Source: Sulfuricurvum sp. MLSB (GTDB lineage Bacteria > Campylobacterota > Campylobacteria > Campylobacterales > Sulfurimonadaceae). Taken from it: 64,000 nt of DNA. The notes beneath the pieces were generated by a model that saw nothing but the letters and a program-made list of their open reading frames with translations, made no database searches and was not told where the DNA came from. The stretch lies in the NCBI RefSeq assembly GCF_000747095.1, contig NZ_JQGL01000015.1, forward strand, positions 1-64,000, given 5' to 3'. Positions 9,501 through 30,018 of the stretch are shown in pieces. The position numbers and the translations under genes are program-made. How positions within the stretch are numbered: the stretch's first letter is position 1; each line of letters opens with the position of its first letter.

Positions 9501-11585
9501 TTAGCTGTTACGTTTTTTGATGATTTCGTCCGCAACGTTACGTGGAACTTCTTCGTAGTGATCGAATTCCATAGAGTAACTTGCACGTCCCTGCGTCGCT
9601 GAACGAAGGTCAGTTGAGTAACCGAACATTTCAGAGAGTGGAACGAATGCGTTAACGATTTTGTTACCTGAACGGTCACCCATGTTGTTGACTTGTCCAC
9701 GGCGGCGGTTAAGGTCACCGATGACGTCACCCATGAAGTTTTCAGGAACTTCGACTTCGACTTTCATCAAAGGCTCAAGGATACAAGGGTTTGCTTTACG
9801 CGCAGCCTCTTTGAAACCCATAGAAGCGGCAAGTTTAAACGCCATCTCGGATGAGTCGACTTCGTGGTATGAACCGTCGTACAGCGCAACTTCGATATCT
9901 TCGATCGGATAACCGGCCAAGACACCTTTTTGCATTGCTTCAGCACACCCTTTTTCAACTGCAGGAATATACTCTTTCGGAATAACCCCACCTTTGATTT
10001 CGTTGTGGAACGTGAAACCTGTTCCCGCTTCACCCGGCTTAACGCGGATGTAGATGTGACCGAACTGACCGCGTCCACCTGATTGTTTCGCGTATTTGTA
10101 TTCTTGGTTGACTTCGTTGCGGATCGCTTCACGGTACGCAACCTGTGGAGCACCGACTTCTGCTTCAACTTTGAACTCACGGAACATACGGTCGACCAGA
10201 ATCTCAAGGTGAAGCTCACCCATACCGCTGATGATCGTTTGTCCTGTCTCTTCGTCCGTATGAACACGGAAAGATGGATCTTCCGCAGCCAGTTTCGCAA
10301 GAGCGATACCCATTTTTTCCTGGTCCGCTTTGGTTTTTGGCTCAACCGCAACCGAGATAACCGGCTCAGGGAAGTGCATACGTTCAAGGATTACGCGATC
10401 TTTTTCGTCACACAGAGTATCACCGGTAGTGGTATCTTTAAGACCGACAACCGCACCGATTTCACCTGCGTAAAGCGCTTTGATCTCTTCACGTTTGTTC
10501 GCGTGCATCTTAACGATACGTCCGATACGCTCTTTTTTACCTTTGGTGGTATTGATTGCGTACGATCCTGACTCAAGGATACCGCGGTACATACGTACAA
10601 AAGTCAACTGTCCGACAAACGGGTCAGTCATAATTTTGAACGCAAGACCGGCAAACGGCTCGTCATCAGTAGAGTTGACGACAACTTCTACTTCTTCGTC
10701 ATCTTCGAGAGTACCGCGGATTTGCGCTACTTCCAATGGTGATGGGAGGTAAGCGACAACCGCGTCCAAAAGAGTTTGAACCCCTTTGTTTTTGAACGAT
10801 GTACCACAGACCATCGGAATGATATCCATTTTCAGACATCCGGCTTTGATCCCGCGCATAATCTCTTCGTTAGAGAGGTCACCCTCTTCGAAGTATTTTT
10901 CCATCAAAGACTCATCGCCCTCAGCGGCCGCTTCGACCATTTTCGCGCGGTATTCTTCTGCTTTGTCCATCAAATCAGCGGGAATTGCTTCCTCCCGGTA
11001 ATTTGAACCCATAGCCGCATCCTCGTCCCAGACGATCGCTTTCATTTTGACGAGGTCGATAACCCCTTTAAAAGCATCTTCCTGACCGATAGGAAGCTGG
11101 ATGGGAACCGGACGAGCTTTAAGACGCTCGGTGATTTGAGATTCTACGTTATAGAAATCGGCACCGATACGGTCCATTTTGTTAACGTAAACGATACGGG
11201 GTACACCGTAACGGTTTGCCTGACGCCATACTGTTTCCGATTGTGGCTGAACGCCGCCAACCGCACAGAATACCGCAACGGCACCGTCAAGTACACGCAT
11301 TGAACGCTCAACTTCGATCGTGAAGTCAACGTGGCCCGGAGTGTCGATGATGTTGATCTGTTTTCCGGCCCATTCACATGTCGTTGCAGCCGAAGTAATC
11401 GTAATACCGCGCTCTTGCTCCTGCTCCATCCAGTCCATGGTTGCAGCACCTTCGTGAACCTCACCGATTTTGTGTGAGATACCGGTGTAGAACAAAATAC
11501 GTTCGGTAGTAGTCGTTTTACCCGCGTCGATGTGTGCGGCGATACCGATGTTTCTAACGTCTTCTAGTTTGTGGGATCTTGCCAT
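9501..11585 (-). CDS. fusA: Elongation factor G
   Basis: [35 protein letters not shown]; full EF-G length; part of str operon. Confidence 0.98.
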   Translation of the reverse strand: MARSHKLEDVRNIGIAAHIDAGKTTTTERILFYTGISHKIGEVHEGAATMDWMEQEQERGITITSAATTCEWAGKQINIIDTPGHVDFTIEVERSMRVLDGAVAVFCAVGGVQPQSETVWRQANRYGVPRIVYVNKMDRIGADFYNVESQITERLKARPVPIQLPIGQEDAFKGVIDLVKMKAIVWDEDAAMGSNYREEAIPADLMDKAEEYRAKMVEAAAEGDESLMEKYFEEGDLSNEEIMRGIKAGCLKMDIIPMVCGTSFKNKGVQTLLDAVVAYLPSPLEVAQIRGTLEDDEEVEVVVNSTDDEPFAGLAFKIMTDPFVGQLTFVRMYRGILESGSYAINTTKGKKERIGRIVKMHANKREEIKALYAGEIGAVVGLKDTTTGDTLCDEKDRVILERMHFPEPVISVAVEPKTKADQEKMGIALAKLAAEDPSFRVHTDEETGQTIISGMGELHLEILVDRMFREFKVEAEVGAPQVAYREAIRNEVNQEYKYAKQSGGRGQFGHIYIRVKPGEAGTGFTFHNEIKGGVIPKEYIPAVEKGCAEAMQKGVLAGYPIEDIEVALYDGSYHEVDSSEMAFKLAASMGFKEAARKANPCILEPLMKVEVEVPENFMGDVIGDLNRRRGQVNNMGDRSGNKIVNAFVPLSEMFGYSTDLRSATQGRASYSMEFDHYEEVPRNVADEIIKKRNS

Positions 11586-11662
11586 GATAATAGCCCTTAA
11601 AGAATTGTATTGGGAAATGAATGACAACCGCGGGAGCGGCTATCAAAAGATTATGAAAAATC

Positions 11663-12151
<489 letters not shown>

Positions 12152-12203
12152 TCATTTACTCAAAAAACGGTCATCAACAACCGATTCTTGTCAGACTAAA
12201 TAA

Positions 12204-12584
12204 TTATTTTTTAGCCTTAGCTTTTTTCGTTCCGTATTTAGAACGAGATACTTTACGGTCTTTAACACCCGCTGTATCGAGAGCACCACGTACGATATGG
12301 TATTTAACCCCTGGTAAGTCTTTTACACGGCCGCCGCGTACAAGAACGATAGAGTGCTCTTGCAAGTTGTGACCCTCACCACCGATATAACTGATGACCT
12401 CAAACCCTGATGTCAAACGGACTTTGGCAACTTTACGAAGCGCCGAGTTCGGTTTTTTAGGGGTTGTGGTGTATACACGAGTACATACTCCGCGGCGTTG
12501 CGGGCATGACACCAAAGCGGGTGATTTTGATTTTTTCACTACCGCTTGTCGCTCTTTACGAATAAGTTGGTTGATTGTTGGCAC
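12204..12584 (-). CDS. rpsL: 30S ribosomal protein S12
   Basis: [13 protein letters not shown]...[31 protein letters not shown]. Confidence 0.98.
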   Translation of the reverse strand: MPTINQLIRKERQAVVKKSKSPALVSCPQRRGVCTRVYTTTPKKPNSALRKVAKVRLTSGFEVISYIGGEGHNLQEHSIVLVRGGRVKDLPGVKYHIVRGALDTAGVKDRKVSRSKYGTKKAKAKK

Positions 12585-12710
12585 ACAATCTCCTTTGTTG
12601 AATTGTTCCAGTAGAATGTTAGACCACTCTGTTGAGGGGACTAATAAACGCGCAATGTTACCTGATTTTTGATTAAATATAGCTTACTTTAAGGAAGTTG
12701 TAAGAAGATA

Positions 12711-12777
12711 AAAAGAGAGAGCCGAAGGTTTCCCGACGGCTTCAAGTGCCGATACGGTCTCAGAGCAAAAAGCTCTG
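12711..12777 (-). terminator. Tandem hairpins downstream of rpoC, candidate intrinsic terminator
   Basis: On the minus strand CAGAGC-TTTTT-GCTCTG, then imperfect GAAGCCG..GGGAAACC..CGGCTC followed by TCTCTTTTT. Confidence 0.5.
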
Positions 12778-12786
12778 GGAAACGCA

Positions 12787-21442
<8,656 letters not shown>

Positions 21443-21486
21443 TCAATCGAAGTTTTTGATCCCATAGGGATAAGTGCAAAGTCTGG

Positions 21487-21506
21487 GGCTCAAGCGTCCT
21501 TGAGCC
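21487..21506 (-). promoter_or_regulatory. RNA hairpin in rplL-rpoB spacer
   Basis: GGCTCAAG-CGTC-CTTGAGCC perfect 8-bp stem. Confidence 0.5.
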
Positions 21507-21519
21507 TATAACGACGTAT

Positions 21520-21563
21520 GGGCACTTTACCGAGCAGATTAAAATCTGTTCCGTAAAGTGCCC
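21520..21563 (-). promoter_or_regulatory. Long RNA stem-loop in rplL-rpoB spacer, candidate RNase III processing/attenuation element
   Basis: GGGCACTTTACCGAGCAGATT (21520-21540) against AATCTGTTCCGTAAAGTGCCC (21543-21563): 21-nt arms with two mismatches. Confidence 0.6.
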
Positions 21564-21572
21564 TGTGGGAGC

Positions 21573-21586
21573 GGGGCAAAAGCCCC
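21573..21586 (-). promoter_or_regulatory. GC hairpin just downstream of rplL, possible attenuator
   Basis: GGGGC-AAAA-GCCCC. Confidence 0.45.
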
Positions 21587-21599
21587 AATCATAAAATGA

Positions 21600-21971
21600 T
21601 TATTTGATTTCGACGACAGCGCCAGCTTCTTCAAGCTCTTTTTTCGCTGCTTCTGCAACGTCTTTGGCAACTGCTTCTTTGATGGTTGTAGGAGCACCTT
21701 CAACCGCATCTTTAGCCTCTTTAAGACCAAGACCTGTAAGAGCGCGTACAACTTTAATAACGTTGATTTTTTTGTCACCACCGTCTTTCAAGATAACGTC
21801 GAACTCAGTTTTTTCTTCTTCAGCAGCTACTGCAGCTACTGCGCCGCCTGCAACCGCTACCGGTTGAGCAGATACACCGAATTTTTCTTCGAATTCTTTT
21901 ACAAGCTCAGAAAGCTCGAGTACTGAAAGGTTTGAGATAAACTCAAGAACATCTTCTTTTTTTACAGCCAT
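21600..21971 (-). CDS. rplL: 50S ribosomal protein L7/L12
   Basis: [42 protein letters not shown]. Confidence 0.97.
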   Translation of the reverse strand: MAVKKEDVLEFISNLSVLELSELVKEFEEKFGVSAQPVAVAGGAVAAVAAEEEKTEFDVILKDGGDKKINVIKVVRALTGLGLKEAKDAVEGAPTTIKEAVAKDVAEAAKKELEEAGAVVEIK

Positions 21972-22046
21972 GGTATTCTCCTTATGGATATTCTGTTTTT
22001 ATTTTTTGCTGCCTATGCAGCGGCGTAATCCTCGTATCGAGAATAA

Positions 22047-22526
22047 TTACGCTTCTTCTTTTTTGCGTTTAAGCGCATCGAGGCCGATCGTAAAGTTGCG
22101 AACCGGACCCATCCAGACAGAAGCAAGCATTCCAAGCAACTCTTCGCGGCCTGGCAGTGTTGCAAATGCACGGACTTTTTTCTCATCAGCCGCTTCGCCG
22201 TCGATATAAGCAGTGCGGATAGCGAATTTTTCGTTATCTTTACCGAAATCAACAGCAACTTTTGATGCGGCGATAGCATCAGCGCCCCATACGAAAATAT
22301 TGGTATCTTTGATATCAATACCGCTCATACCGGCATTGCCAAGAGCGATCGTTGCAAGGGTATTTTTAACCACTTGAACTTTGGCTTCTTTAGCGCGTGC
22401 AATTTTACGGAGTGATTCGAGGTCTGATACGGTGAGACCGCGATAATCACACATAACAACTGCTTTTGCCGATTTGAACTCTTCAGTAAGAGTGCTAACA
22501 ATCTCAGCTTTTTGCGTTTTGTTCAT
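22047..22526 (-). CDS. rplJ: 50S ribosomal protein L10
   Basis: MNKTQKAEIVSTLTEEFKSAKAVVMCDYRGLTVSDLESLR. Confidence 0.96.
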   Translation of the reverse strand: MNKTQKAEIVSTLTEEFKSAKAVVMCDYRGLTVSDLESLRKIARAKEAKVQVVKNTLATIALGNAGMSGIDIKDTNIFVWGADAIAASKVAVDFGKDNEKFAIRTAYIDGEAADEKKVRAFATLPGREELLGMLASVWMGPVRNFTIGLDALKRKKEEA

Positions 22527-22529
22527 CGT

Positions 22530-22633
22530 TTCTCCTTTCCAGACATAACTTCAAGCGGGGCGGTGTTTACCGATTAAGGCCTAGGCCCCCTACTGTCTTC
22601 AGTCCATAAGATAAAGTGCGGCACGCATGCCGC
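22530..22633 (-). promoter_or_regulatory. Ribosomal protein L10 (rplJ) mRNA leader, with an upstream hairpin after rplA
   Basis: Minus strand GACTGAAGACAGTAGGGGGCCTAGGCCTTAATCGGTAAACACCGCCCCGC immediately before rplJ resembles L10 leaders; hairpin GCGGCA-TGCG-TGCCGC at 22618-22633. Confidence 0.65.
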
Positions 22634-22645
22634 AATAATGCTCTA

Positions 22646-23341
22646 TTAGCGAATATCCAAAAGTTCTTGGATATCAAATTTGATTGCAGGGCTCATAGTT
22701 AATGAAAGCGCCGCGTTTTTGATGTAACGACCTTTAGCGGTCGAAGGTTTTGCACGGTTGATAGCACCGACAAACGCTTTGATATTTTCAGCGATTTTGT
22801 CCGCATCAAAGCTTACTTTACCGATACCGGCATGGATGTTCCCTTTTTTATCAACACGGAAGTTTACTTGTCCGCCTTTGACGTTGCTGACCGCTTTTGC
22901 GATATCAGCGGTAACGGTTCCGGTTTTAGGGTTAGGCATCATACCTTTTGGCCCGAGGATACGACCTACTTGACCGACAAGACCCATACAATCAGGTGCA
23001 GCAACAACGATATCGAAGTTGATGTTACCTGCTTTGATTTCATCTACCAAATCTTCAGCACCGACGATATCGGCACCGGCTGCTTTGGCCTCATCCACTT
23101 TAGCGCCTTTTGCGAAAACGGCAACGCGTACCACTTTCCCTGTTCCGTGTGGAAGCACAACTGCACCACGGATCATTTGATCAGCGTGACGTGGATCTAC
23201 ACCGAGGTTCAAAGCGATTTCGACAGTTTCGTCGAATTTTGCTGATTTGAGTTCTTTAATAGTTGATGAAGCTTCTTCTACTGCGTAGATTTTTGCCAAA
23301 TCGATTTTTTCACTTAGTTGTTTATAGCGTTTACTTGCCAT
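22646..23341 (-). CDS. rplA: 50S ribosomal protein L1
   Basis: [14 protein letters not shown]...[15 protein letters not shown]. Confidence 0.97.
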   Translation of the reverse strand: MASKRYKQLSEKIDLAKIYAVEEASSTIKELKSAKFDETVEIALNLGVDPRHADQMIRGAVVLPHGTGKVVRVAVFAKGAKVDEAKAAGADIVGAEDLVDEIKAGNINFDIVVAAPDCMGLVGQVGRILGPKGMMPNPKTGTVTADIAKAVSNVKGGQVNFRVDKKGNIHAGIGKVSFDADKIAENIKAFVGAINRAKPSTAKGRYIKNAALSLTMSPAIKFDIQELLDIR

Positions 23342-23406
23342 AATGAATTCTCCATTTCTAGAATCTGCCGCAGAGTTTAGTCTCTTTGCGGTCGAAGAGT
23401 TGGTGG

Positions 23407-23832
23407 TTATTCGACGACGTCGAGACCCATAGAACGAGCTGATCCTGCGATCGTGCGCGCTGCTGATTCGGCATCATCTGTGTTCATGTCTTGCATTTTT
23501 TGCTTGACGATTTCCATGATTTGCGCTTTGGTAATTTTGCCCACTTTGTTTTTAAGTGGATTCTCACTACCTTTTTTGATACCTGCTTTTTCCATAATCA
23601 ATGCAGTGTTTGAAGGCTGCTTTGTGATGAATGAAAACGTTTTGTCCGCATATACGGTGATAACAGTCGGGAGTTTGTACCCCGCTTTATCTTTCGTACG
23701 CTCGTTGAACGCTTTACAGAATTCCATGATGTTAACACCACGTTGACCAAGGGCAGGACCAACCGGAGGAGCCGGATTAGCCGCACCGGCTTGAATTTGC
23801 AACTTGATGTAGCCAGCTATTTTCTTTGCCAT
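23407..23832 (-). CDS. rplK: 50S ribosomal protein L11
   Basis: [34 protein letters not shown]. Confidence 0.97.
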   Translation of the reverse strand: MAKKIAGYIKLQIQAGAANPAPPVGPALGQRGVNIMEFCKAFNERTKDKAGYKLPTVITVYADKTFSFITKQPSNTALIMEKAGIKKGSENPLKNKVGKITKAQIMEIVKQKMQDMNTDDAESAARTIAGSARSMGLDVVE

Positions 23833-23853
23833 TTGTGCTTCCTTTTTTTGAGA

Positions 23854-24384
23854 TTAAATGATTTTTTCGACTTGTGTGTACGAAATATCGACCGGAGTGC
23901 TTCGGCCGAAGATTGATACGTTGAGTTTCAACGTACCGTGCTCAAGATCGTATTCGTCGACCGTACCGGTAAAGTTCGCAAACGGACCGTCCACGATACG
24001 AACCATCTCGCCGTTGTCGAAGAATACTTTCGGTTTCGGAGCCGAACGGTTCGTTACACGGTCAAGAATAACCTGAATGTCGCTCTCACTTAGCGGAGTC
24101 GGCTTGTTTGCTTCGCCGATGAATCCCGCGACGCGAGGCAGAGACTGGATTCGGTGCTGCAAATCAATCGTAAGATCGATGTTGGCAAACACATAGCCCG
24201 AATACAATGAACGCTCGGAAATTTTCTTTTTGCCGTTTTTGACTTCGATAACGTCTTCGGTCGGAACGATGACTTCCGTGATGACGTCTTCGAGATGGTT
24301 TTCTGCAATGATATTTTCAATCGCTGCTTTAACGCTCCGTTCGCTGCCGGCGTAAGTTTGAATCGAGTACCAACGATGTGCCAT
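23854..24384 (-). CDS. nusG: Transcription termination/antitermination protein NusG
   Basis: WYSIQTYAGSERSVKAAIEN, KOW motif FANFTGTVDEYD. Confidence 0.96.
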   Translation of the reverse strand: MAHRWYSIQTYAGSERSVKAAIENIIAENHLEDVITEVIVPTEDVIEVKNGKKKISERSLYSGYVFANIDLTIDLQHRIQSLPRVAGFIGEANKPTPLSESDIQVILDRVTNRSAPKPKVFFDNGEMVRIVDGPFANFTGTVDEYDLEHGTLKLNVSIFGRSTPVDISYTQVEKII

Positions 24385-24393
24385 GTTATTTCC

Positions 24394-24579
24394 TTAATTC
24401 AAAATTGCCGAAACGGTTGATGACATGATAAAATCCACCAGCGCCAGGAACAAAACAACAAAAGTAACGACTACCAAGACGGCAATAAACGCCTGTCTGA
24501 CCTGTGGCTTCGTCGGGAAAATGACTTTTGCAAGTTCCATCTTCGCGTTATGAATGTAATTGTTCAAGCTGTTTTTCAT
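24394..24579 (-). CDS. secE: Preprotein translocase subunit SecE
   Basis: NYIHNAKMELAKVIFPTKPQVRQAFIAVLVVVTFVVLFLALVDFIMS; between nusG and tRNA-Trp. Confidence 0.93.
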   Translation of the reverse strand: MKNSLNNYIHNAKMELAKVIFPTKPQVRQAFIAVLVVVTFVVLFLALVDFIMSSTVSAILN

Positions 24580-24640
24580 CATTTTATCCTTGGGACATTT
24601 CCAACGAATAAAGCTCTCAAGCACTATTAGTCGAAAATGG

Positions 24641-24716
24641 TGGCAGGCCAGGGGGGATTCGAACCCGCAACCATCGGATTTGGAATCCGGCGCTCTACCA
24701 TTGGAGCTACTGACCT
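24641..24716 (-). tRNA. tRNA-Trp (CCA)
   Basis: AGGTCAGTAGCTCCAATGGTAGAGCGCCGGATTCCAAATCCGATGGTTGCGGGTTCGAATCCCCCCTGGCCTGCCA; cloverleaf, anticodon CCA, encoded CCA end. Confidence 0.97.
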
Positions 24717-24742
24717 AAATTGAATCCCCGAAGGGAAAGGAC

Positions 24743-24895
24743 TTAAAGTTTTGCTTCTTTGTGAACTGTGTGCTCACGGCAGAATTTACAAAACTTTTTC
24801 ACTGAAAATTTTTCAGTGTGAGTCTTTTTATTTTTGCTTGTGTGATAGTTGCGACGTGTGCACTTTTCACAAGCTAAATGGATATTTTCGCGCAT
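24743..24895 (-). CDS. rpmG: 50S ribosomal protein L33
   Basis: MRENIHLACEKCTRRNYHTSKNKKTHTEKFSVKKFCKFCREHTVHKEAKL (50 aa), absent from the ORF track because it is short. Confidence 0.95.
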   Translation of the reverse strand: MRENIHLACEKCTRRNYHTSKNKKTHTEKFSVKKFCKFCREHTVHKEAKL

Positions 24896-24932
24896 GCTTT
24901 ACCTTTGAGTCCGGCCCTAAGACCGGAGAAAA

Positions 24933-26132
24933 TTATGCAAGGATTTTAGAAACAACACCTGCACCGACAGTACGTCCACCTTCGCGGATTGCGAAGCGAG
25001 TACCCTCTTCCATAGCGATCGGGTGGATCAATTCTGCATTGATTTTAACGTTATCGCCTGGCATAACCATTTCTGTACCTTCTGGCAAGGTGATAGCACC
25101 TGTACAGTCAGTTGTACGAACGTAGAATTGTGGGCGGTAACCATTGAAGAATGGAGTATGACGTCCACCCTCTTCTTTGCTCAATACGTAAATCTCAGCC
25201 TCGAATTTTGTGTGAGGATTGATTGATTTAGGCTTACAAAGAACTTGTCCGCGCTCAACATCTTCTTTCTTGGTACCACGAAGAAGGATACCGCAGTTAT
25301 CGCCTGCTTCACCTTGCTCCATTTCTTTGCGGAACATTTCAACACCTGTAACGGTAGTTGTTTGTGTATCGCGGATACCGACGATCTCGATTGTGTCACC
25401 GATTTTAACAATACCACGCTCGATACGACCAGTTACAACCGTACCACGTCCAGAGATTGAGAAAACGTCTTCAACAGGCATCAAGAAATCTTTGTCTGTT
25501 TCACGAGTAGGCTCAGGGATGTACTCATCAACTGCAGCCATCAATTTTTGAATTTTAGCAGACCACTCACCAAGTGTTCCAGTTTTCGCTTCTTCAAGAG
25601 CGCGAAGTGCAGAACCTGCAACGATTGGGGTATCGTCACCTGGGAAGTCATAGCTGCTGAGCAGTTCACGGATTTCCATTTCAACAAGCTCAAGAAGCTC
25701 TTCATCGTCAACCATATCTTCTTTGTTCATGAAAACAACGATGTAAGGAACACCTACTTGTTTAGAAAGAAGGATGTGCTCACGTGTTTGTGGCATCGGG
25801 CCGTCCGCTGCAGAAACAACGAGGATAGCGCCGTCCATTTGAGCAGCACCGGTAATCATGTTTTTAACGTAGTCGGCGTGACCTGGGCAGTCAACGTGAG
25901 CATAGTGACGTTTGTCTGTTTCGTACTCAACGTGTGATGTAGCGATCGTAATACCGCGCTCGCGCTCTTCAGGAGCGTTATCGATTTGATCGTAATCCAT
26001 CATCGCAGCACCGTTTGTTACTGCAAGTACAGCTGTAATAGCAGCTGTCAAAGTAGTTTTACCGTGGTCAACGTGACCGATAGTACCGATGTTGACGTGT
26101 GGTTTATTACGCGTAAACTTTTCTTTTGCCAT
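24933..26132 (-). CDS. tuf: Elongation factor Tu
   Basis: [33 protein letters not shown]. Confidence 0.98.
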   Translation of the reverse strand: MAKEKFTRNKPHVNIGTIGHVDHGKTTLTAAITAVLAVTNGAAMMDYDQIDNAPEERERGITIATSHVEYETDKRHYAHVDCPGHADYVKNMITGAAQMDGAILVVSAADGPMPQTREHILLSKQVGVPYIVVFMNKEDMVDDEELLELVEMEIRELLSSYDFPGDDTPIVAGSALRALEEAKTGTLGEWSAKIQKLMAAVDEYIPEPTRETDKDFLMPVEDVFSISGRGTVVTGRIERGIVKIGDTIEIVGIRDTQTTTVTGVEMFRKEMEQGEAGDNCGILLRGTKKEDVERGQVLCKPKSINPHTKFEAEIYVLSKEEGGRHTPFFNGYRPQFYVRTTDCTGAITLPEGTEMVMPGDNVKINAELIHPIAMEEGTRFAIREGGRTVGAGVVSKILA

Positions 26133-26226
26133 AGTGTCCTCCGACTGAATGTGTAAATGAAATTGGAATTATACCAAAAAACAGCTGAAATAGCTTTCAA
26201 GCTTTCAAATATTACAAAAATATTAC

Positions 26227-26301
<75 letters not shown>

Positions 26302-26398
26302 ATAAACAATGATAAATCTGTATTTGGAAGCTTAAAAACTATTTTACGGTTTTAAGGTAATGATGAAGTAATATTGCGAAATGTACTTCAGCTCCCAG

Positions 26399-26475
<77 letters not shown>

Positions 26476-26478
26476 AGA

Positions 26479-26566
<88 letters not shown>

Positions 26567-26621
26567 GGCCATAATCTGGTCTAACACTGATAATTAATAA
26601 TGCATTTCCGATTTCGTTCAA

Positions 26622-26698
26622 TGGTGCCGGCACGAGGATTTGAACCCCGGGCCTACTGATTACAAATCAGTTGCTCTAGCCAACTGAGCTATGCCGGC
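26622..26698 (-). tRNA. tRNA-Thr (TGT)
   Basis: GCCGGCATAGCTCAGTTGGCTAGAGCAACTGATTTGTAATCAGTAGGCCCGGGGTTCAAATCCTCGTGCCGGCACCA. Confidence 0.96.
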
Positions 26699-26764
26699 CT
26701 GTCCGAAATGGAGCTGAAATTATATACATACTTTTCCGAAATGTCAAGAGACTTCTAAAAAAGT

Positions 26765-27502
26765 TTAGGCGATCGTATAGACAACCTCTTTTTTCTTTTT
26801 GGTCTCTATAATCTCATGGATTATCAGCCCCTCGATATTCAATGCCAGCAGTTCGCCGATCGATCCGATCTTGTTCATCGCCGCTTCGCGCAGAACGATT
26901 CCCCGGTAGGCTTTCGCCCAGTGGCTGACAATTTTTCCCTCTTTGAGAAACTTGAGGGTTACGGGCCGATTTTTCGGCGTGTAGAATTTGTCGTAATACC
27001 CCGCGCGGATATCAAGAACCTCCCGGTCCCCTATCCATGTGTCCAGCGCATCGGAAAAAAGCGTTTTGTAGTGTTTCTCCGGGGCAAACGTTCCGATGGA
27101 TGAACCTTGTTTGAGCTTGTAGTCGGGAAGCGGGTCTCCCGCACGGACGGGGCCGAAGAGGTTTGAGAAGAGAATGACGTTTTCATCGATGTAGTTCTGA
27201 GCGGTGCCGGAAAGAGAGCAATACTTCAGATAATCGTACGCAACGCCGTCATAGCGCTCTACCGCTTTCATCGTCGGGGCTTTGTCTAACGGAAGCGTGT
27301 ACCGTTTGAACTCTTTTGGGTCCTTGATGCCGAACAATTCCGAAAGCTGCTCATCCGTTCCGTTTTGTATCAGCAATTCGTACTGAATCACCGCCTCAAG
27401 GCGCCGGGCATAGAGCTCAGGAAAAATAAGACTTGTTTGATCGAGCGGGCTCATCTCCCCGCCGCAGCGCTTTCCTTCACTGGGGGCGAATAAAATAACC
27501 AT
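26765..27502 (-). CDS. yaaA: YaaA family protein (DUF328, peroxide-stress protein)
   Basis: MVILFAPSEGKR...YDGVAYDYL...NLFGPVRAGDPLPDYKLKQGS...DIRAGYYDKFY. Confidence 0.88.
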   Translation of the reverse strand: MVILFAPSEGKRCGGEMSPLDQTSLIFPELYARRLEAVIQYELLIQNGTDEQLSELFGIKDPKEFKRYTLPLDKAPTMKAVERYDGVAYDYLKYCSLSGTAQNYIDENVILFSNLFGPVRAGDPLPDYKLKQGSSIGTFAPEKHYKTLFSDALDTWIGDREVLDIRAGYYDKFYTPKNRPVTLKFLKEGKIVSHWAKAYRGIVLREAAMNKIGSIGELLALNIEGLIIHEIIETKKKKEVVYTIA

Positions 27503-27505
27503 CGC

Positions 27506-28654
27506 TTAATAATACGCCGCGATGATCGCGTAGCTTATAAAGAACATCAGGTGCGATGCCCCTTCGAAGTAGTTCGTCTCCCCTTCGTCGGTCGTTTTCC
27601 ACACCAGTAAAATCGTCAGCAGCAGTGCTCCGATCTGCAGCGGGTTAAAATCAAGCGTCAGATTGATGCCGCTGAAATACGCCAACAGCATCAAAATCGG
27701 AACTGTCAGAATAATGGAGACCGTCGATGCCCCCATCGCGATATTGACGACCCGCTGAATCTGGTCGTTGCGTGCCGCACGAACAGCAGTGAAAATCTCG
27801 GGGCTGACACTGATAATGGCGATCACCAGACCGGCCAAACCGGCCGATATGCCGTATTCTCTCGCAATTTGGACTCCGTCTCCGGCAAAAATCTCCGCGC
27901 CGAAGGCGATAATGCCGATAAAAAAGAAGATAGCCATGAAGTTGATCGGCGTACTCAGATGTTCAAATACGTAGTCACTCGCCTCGCTCTCGTCGATTTC
28001 GCCTTCATGTTCTTGAAGTTTGCGTTTCAAGCGGAAGAATCGGCTCCGGGCCGTCGCCTTGAAAAAATGGGTATGGGTTCGGGTCTGAAAAATAAAAATA
28101 AGGGCGTAAAAAAGGAGCAGTATCCCCGCGATCAAATGGCTGACATGAGTGAGCGCTTCGGAACCGTGTTCCGTATGGCTTAACAACCCCGGAACCAGCA
28201 ACGCCGATGAAGAGACGAACAAAACGGTACTGTAAGCGCTGGAGGTCTCTTTGTTATGCTGCTGCTGCGTAAACGCCAAACCGCCCAAAAAGACGGCCAA
28301 CCCGAGCAACACGTTCAAATCGACGATCACCGCCGAAATGATCCCCCCCTTGACCGTCTCCAATACTTCCGGTGAATGCTTCACTTCGAGCAAAATAACA
28401 TACAGCAAAATGATCTCTACGACAACGGCACTGAACGTCAGGACAAAACTGCCATAAGGCTCCTGCAAACGTTCGGAAAGGATATCGGCCACTTCGGCAA
28501 CACTCAACGAAAGCGCTGCGATTCCAATAGCCGCGAATAAAGTCGCTAAAGAAGAGTCATGTTGTAGATGAAAAATAAATGCAAGAGCTATCGAGACGAT
28601 ACCGATAAAAATATCCCAGTAATCCTCGATAAAATAGCGTATCCGCCTGTCCAA
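27506..28654 (-). CDS. Calcium/proton exchanger (CaCA superfamily, ChaA/Cax-like)
   Basis: Two repeats with acidic TM motifs (FVLTFSAVVVEIILLYVIL; AIISVSPEIFTAVRAARNDQIQRVVNIAMGAS). Confidence 0.82.
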   Translation of the reverse strand: MDRRIRYFIEDYWDIFIGIVSIALAFIFHLQHDSSLATLFAAIGIAALSLSVAEVADILSERLQEPYGSFVLTFSAVVVEIILLYVILLEVKHSPEVLETVKGGIISAVIVDLNVLLGLAVFLGGLAFTQQQHNKETSSAYSTVLFVSSSALLVPGLLSHTEHGSEALTHVSHLIAGILLLFYALIFIFQTRTHTHFFKATARSRFFRLKRKLQEHEGEIDESEASDYVFEHLSTPINFMAIFFFIGIIAFGAEIFAGDGVQIAREYGISAGLAGLVIAIISVSPEIFTAVRAARNDQIQRVVNIAMGASTVSIILTVPILMLLAYFSGINLTLDFNPLQIGALLLTILLVWKTTDEGETNYFEGASHLMFFISYAIIAAYY

Positions 28655-28663
28655 TTCCGATCC

Positions 28664-30016
28664 TTATAATAAGATGATGGTTGCGAGCCCTAAAAAGCTC
28701 AAAAAACCGACAACGTCGGTCACAGTTGTAAGAATAACGGTTGATCCGATCGCCGGATCAATCCCGGCCCGTCGTAGACCCAATGGGATTAGTGTACCAA
28801 AAAATCCCGCAAAGAAAAGATTAATAATCATCGATAACGCAATAACTAAGCCAAGAAGGGGGATTTTAAACCACAGATAAGCGACCGCACCGATGACCAA
28901 CGCAAAAATAAAACCGTTAAATAAAGCCAATAAAACTTCCCGTTTCACCGTTGAATACGCTTCTTTGCCCTCGATCTCCCCGAGCGCGATTTTACGCACC
29001 GTTACGGTCAGGGTCTGCGTCCCCGCATTCCCTCCCATCGACGCGACGATCGGCATTAAAATTGCCAACGCCACGATCGCTTCGATCGTGGCGTCGAACA
29101 TCCCGATAACGATCGAAGCGGCTATTGCGGTCACCAGATTGATCGCAAGCCAGATCGCACGGGTCTTCCCGATACTCCAGAATTCTTCATCCTGTTCGGC
29201 TTCGTCATTGACCCCCGCCATATGGTAGATCTGTTCCGTCGCTCTCTCTTCCATAACGTCATGAATATCATCCGCCGTGATCCGTCCCAGCAGAATCTGA
29301 TTTTCATCCACAACCGCCAGGGTATTGAGGTTATAGTTGGCAAACACTTCGACGACATCGTAAATAGGGTCATGCGCGTGAACGTGAACGGTATTGTGCC
29401 CGTCATGAAGAATGTCGTGGTAGATTTCATGGGCTTCATGAAGAATCAAATCCTCCAACAAAATCGCCCCGATCAGACGGCGGTGTTTGTCAACGATAAA
29501 CACCTGATGAACATTATCAACCCGTTCTTCGGCTTTCATTGCCCGCAGCCGTTTGATCGATTCGCCTACGCTTTCGTCGGCGCGCGCTTCGAACAATTCG
29601 GTCTGCATGTACGCGCCCGCTTCATTCTCACTGTACGAGATAAGCGTTTCGATCGTTGCCCGTTCTTCTTCAGGAAGCTTGGAAAGGACCTCTTCGGCGA
29701 GTTCTACGTTGACCTCTTCGATATGCTGAATAAGGTCGGCGGCATCGTCGGTATCAAGTTCGGAGGCAAGATCCGCCAACCCCTCGGCTCCGAGCTGTTC
29801 GTATGCCTCTTCCATATGCTGCTGAGGCATTTCCAAAAGGACTTCGGCTAAAATCTCTTTGGGAAGGGTCTCAAGTGTCTTCGTATAAAGCTCTTCATTT
29901 TCATCATGAAGGTTTTTCAGAAGGATCGCGATTTCGTAAATGTGTACGTTTTCGTCAATTCCTTCGTTATAGAGAGCGACACGATTGTTGATCGATTCCA
30001 GCAAGTTCTCAATCAT
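28664..30016 (-). CDS. mgtE: Magnesium transporter MgtE
   Basis: N-domain, paired CBS domain and TM domain with PIVASMGGNAGTQTLTVTVR and TTVTDVVGFLSFLGLA. Confidence 0.95.
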   Translation of the reverse strand: MIENLLESINNRVALYNEGIDENVHIYEIAILLKNLHDENEELYTKTLETLPKEILAEVLLEMPQQHMEEAYEQLGAEGLADLASELDTDDAADLIQHIEEVNVELAEEVLSKLPEEERATIETLISYSENEAGAYMQTELFEARADESVGESIKRLRAMKAEERVDNVHQVFIVDKHRRLIGAILLEDLILHEAHEIYHDILHDGHNTVHVHAHDPIYDVVEVFANYNLNTLAVVDENQILLGRITADDIHDVMEERATEQIYHMAGVNDEAEQDEEFWSIGKTRAIWLAINLVTAIAASIVIGMFDATIEAIVALAILMPIVASMGGNAGTQTLTVTVRKIALGEIEGKEAYSTVKREVLLALFNGFIFALVIGAVAYLWFKIPLLGLVIALSMIINLFFAGFFGTLIPLGLRRAGIDPAIGSTVILTTVTDVVGFLSFLGLATIILL

Positions 30017-30018
30017 GT

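Noticed and set aside
30017-30018. M-box riboswitch upstream of mgtE
   Set aside because: Only 2 bp separate mgtE from the preceding gene, so there is no room for a leader.
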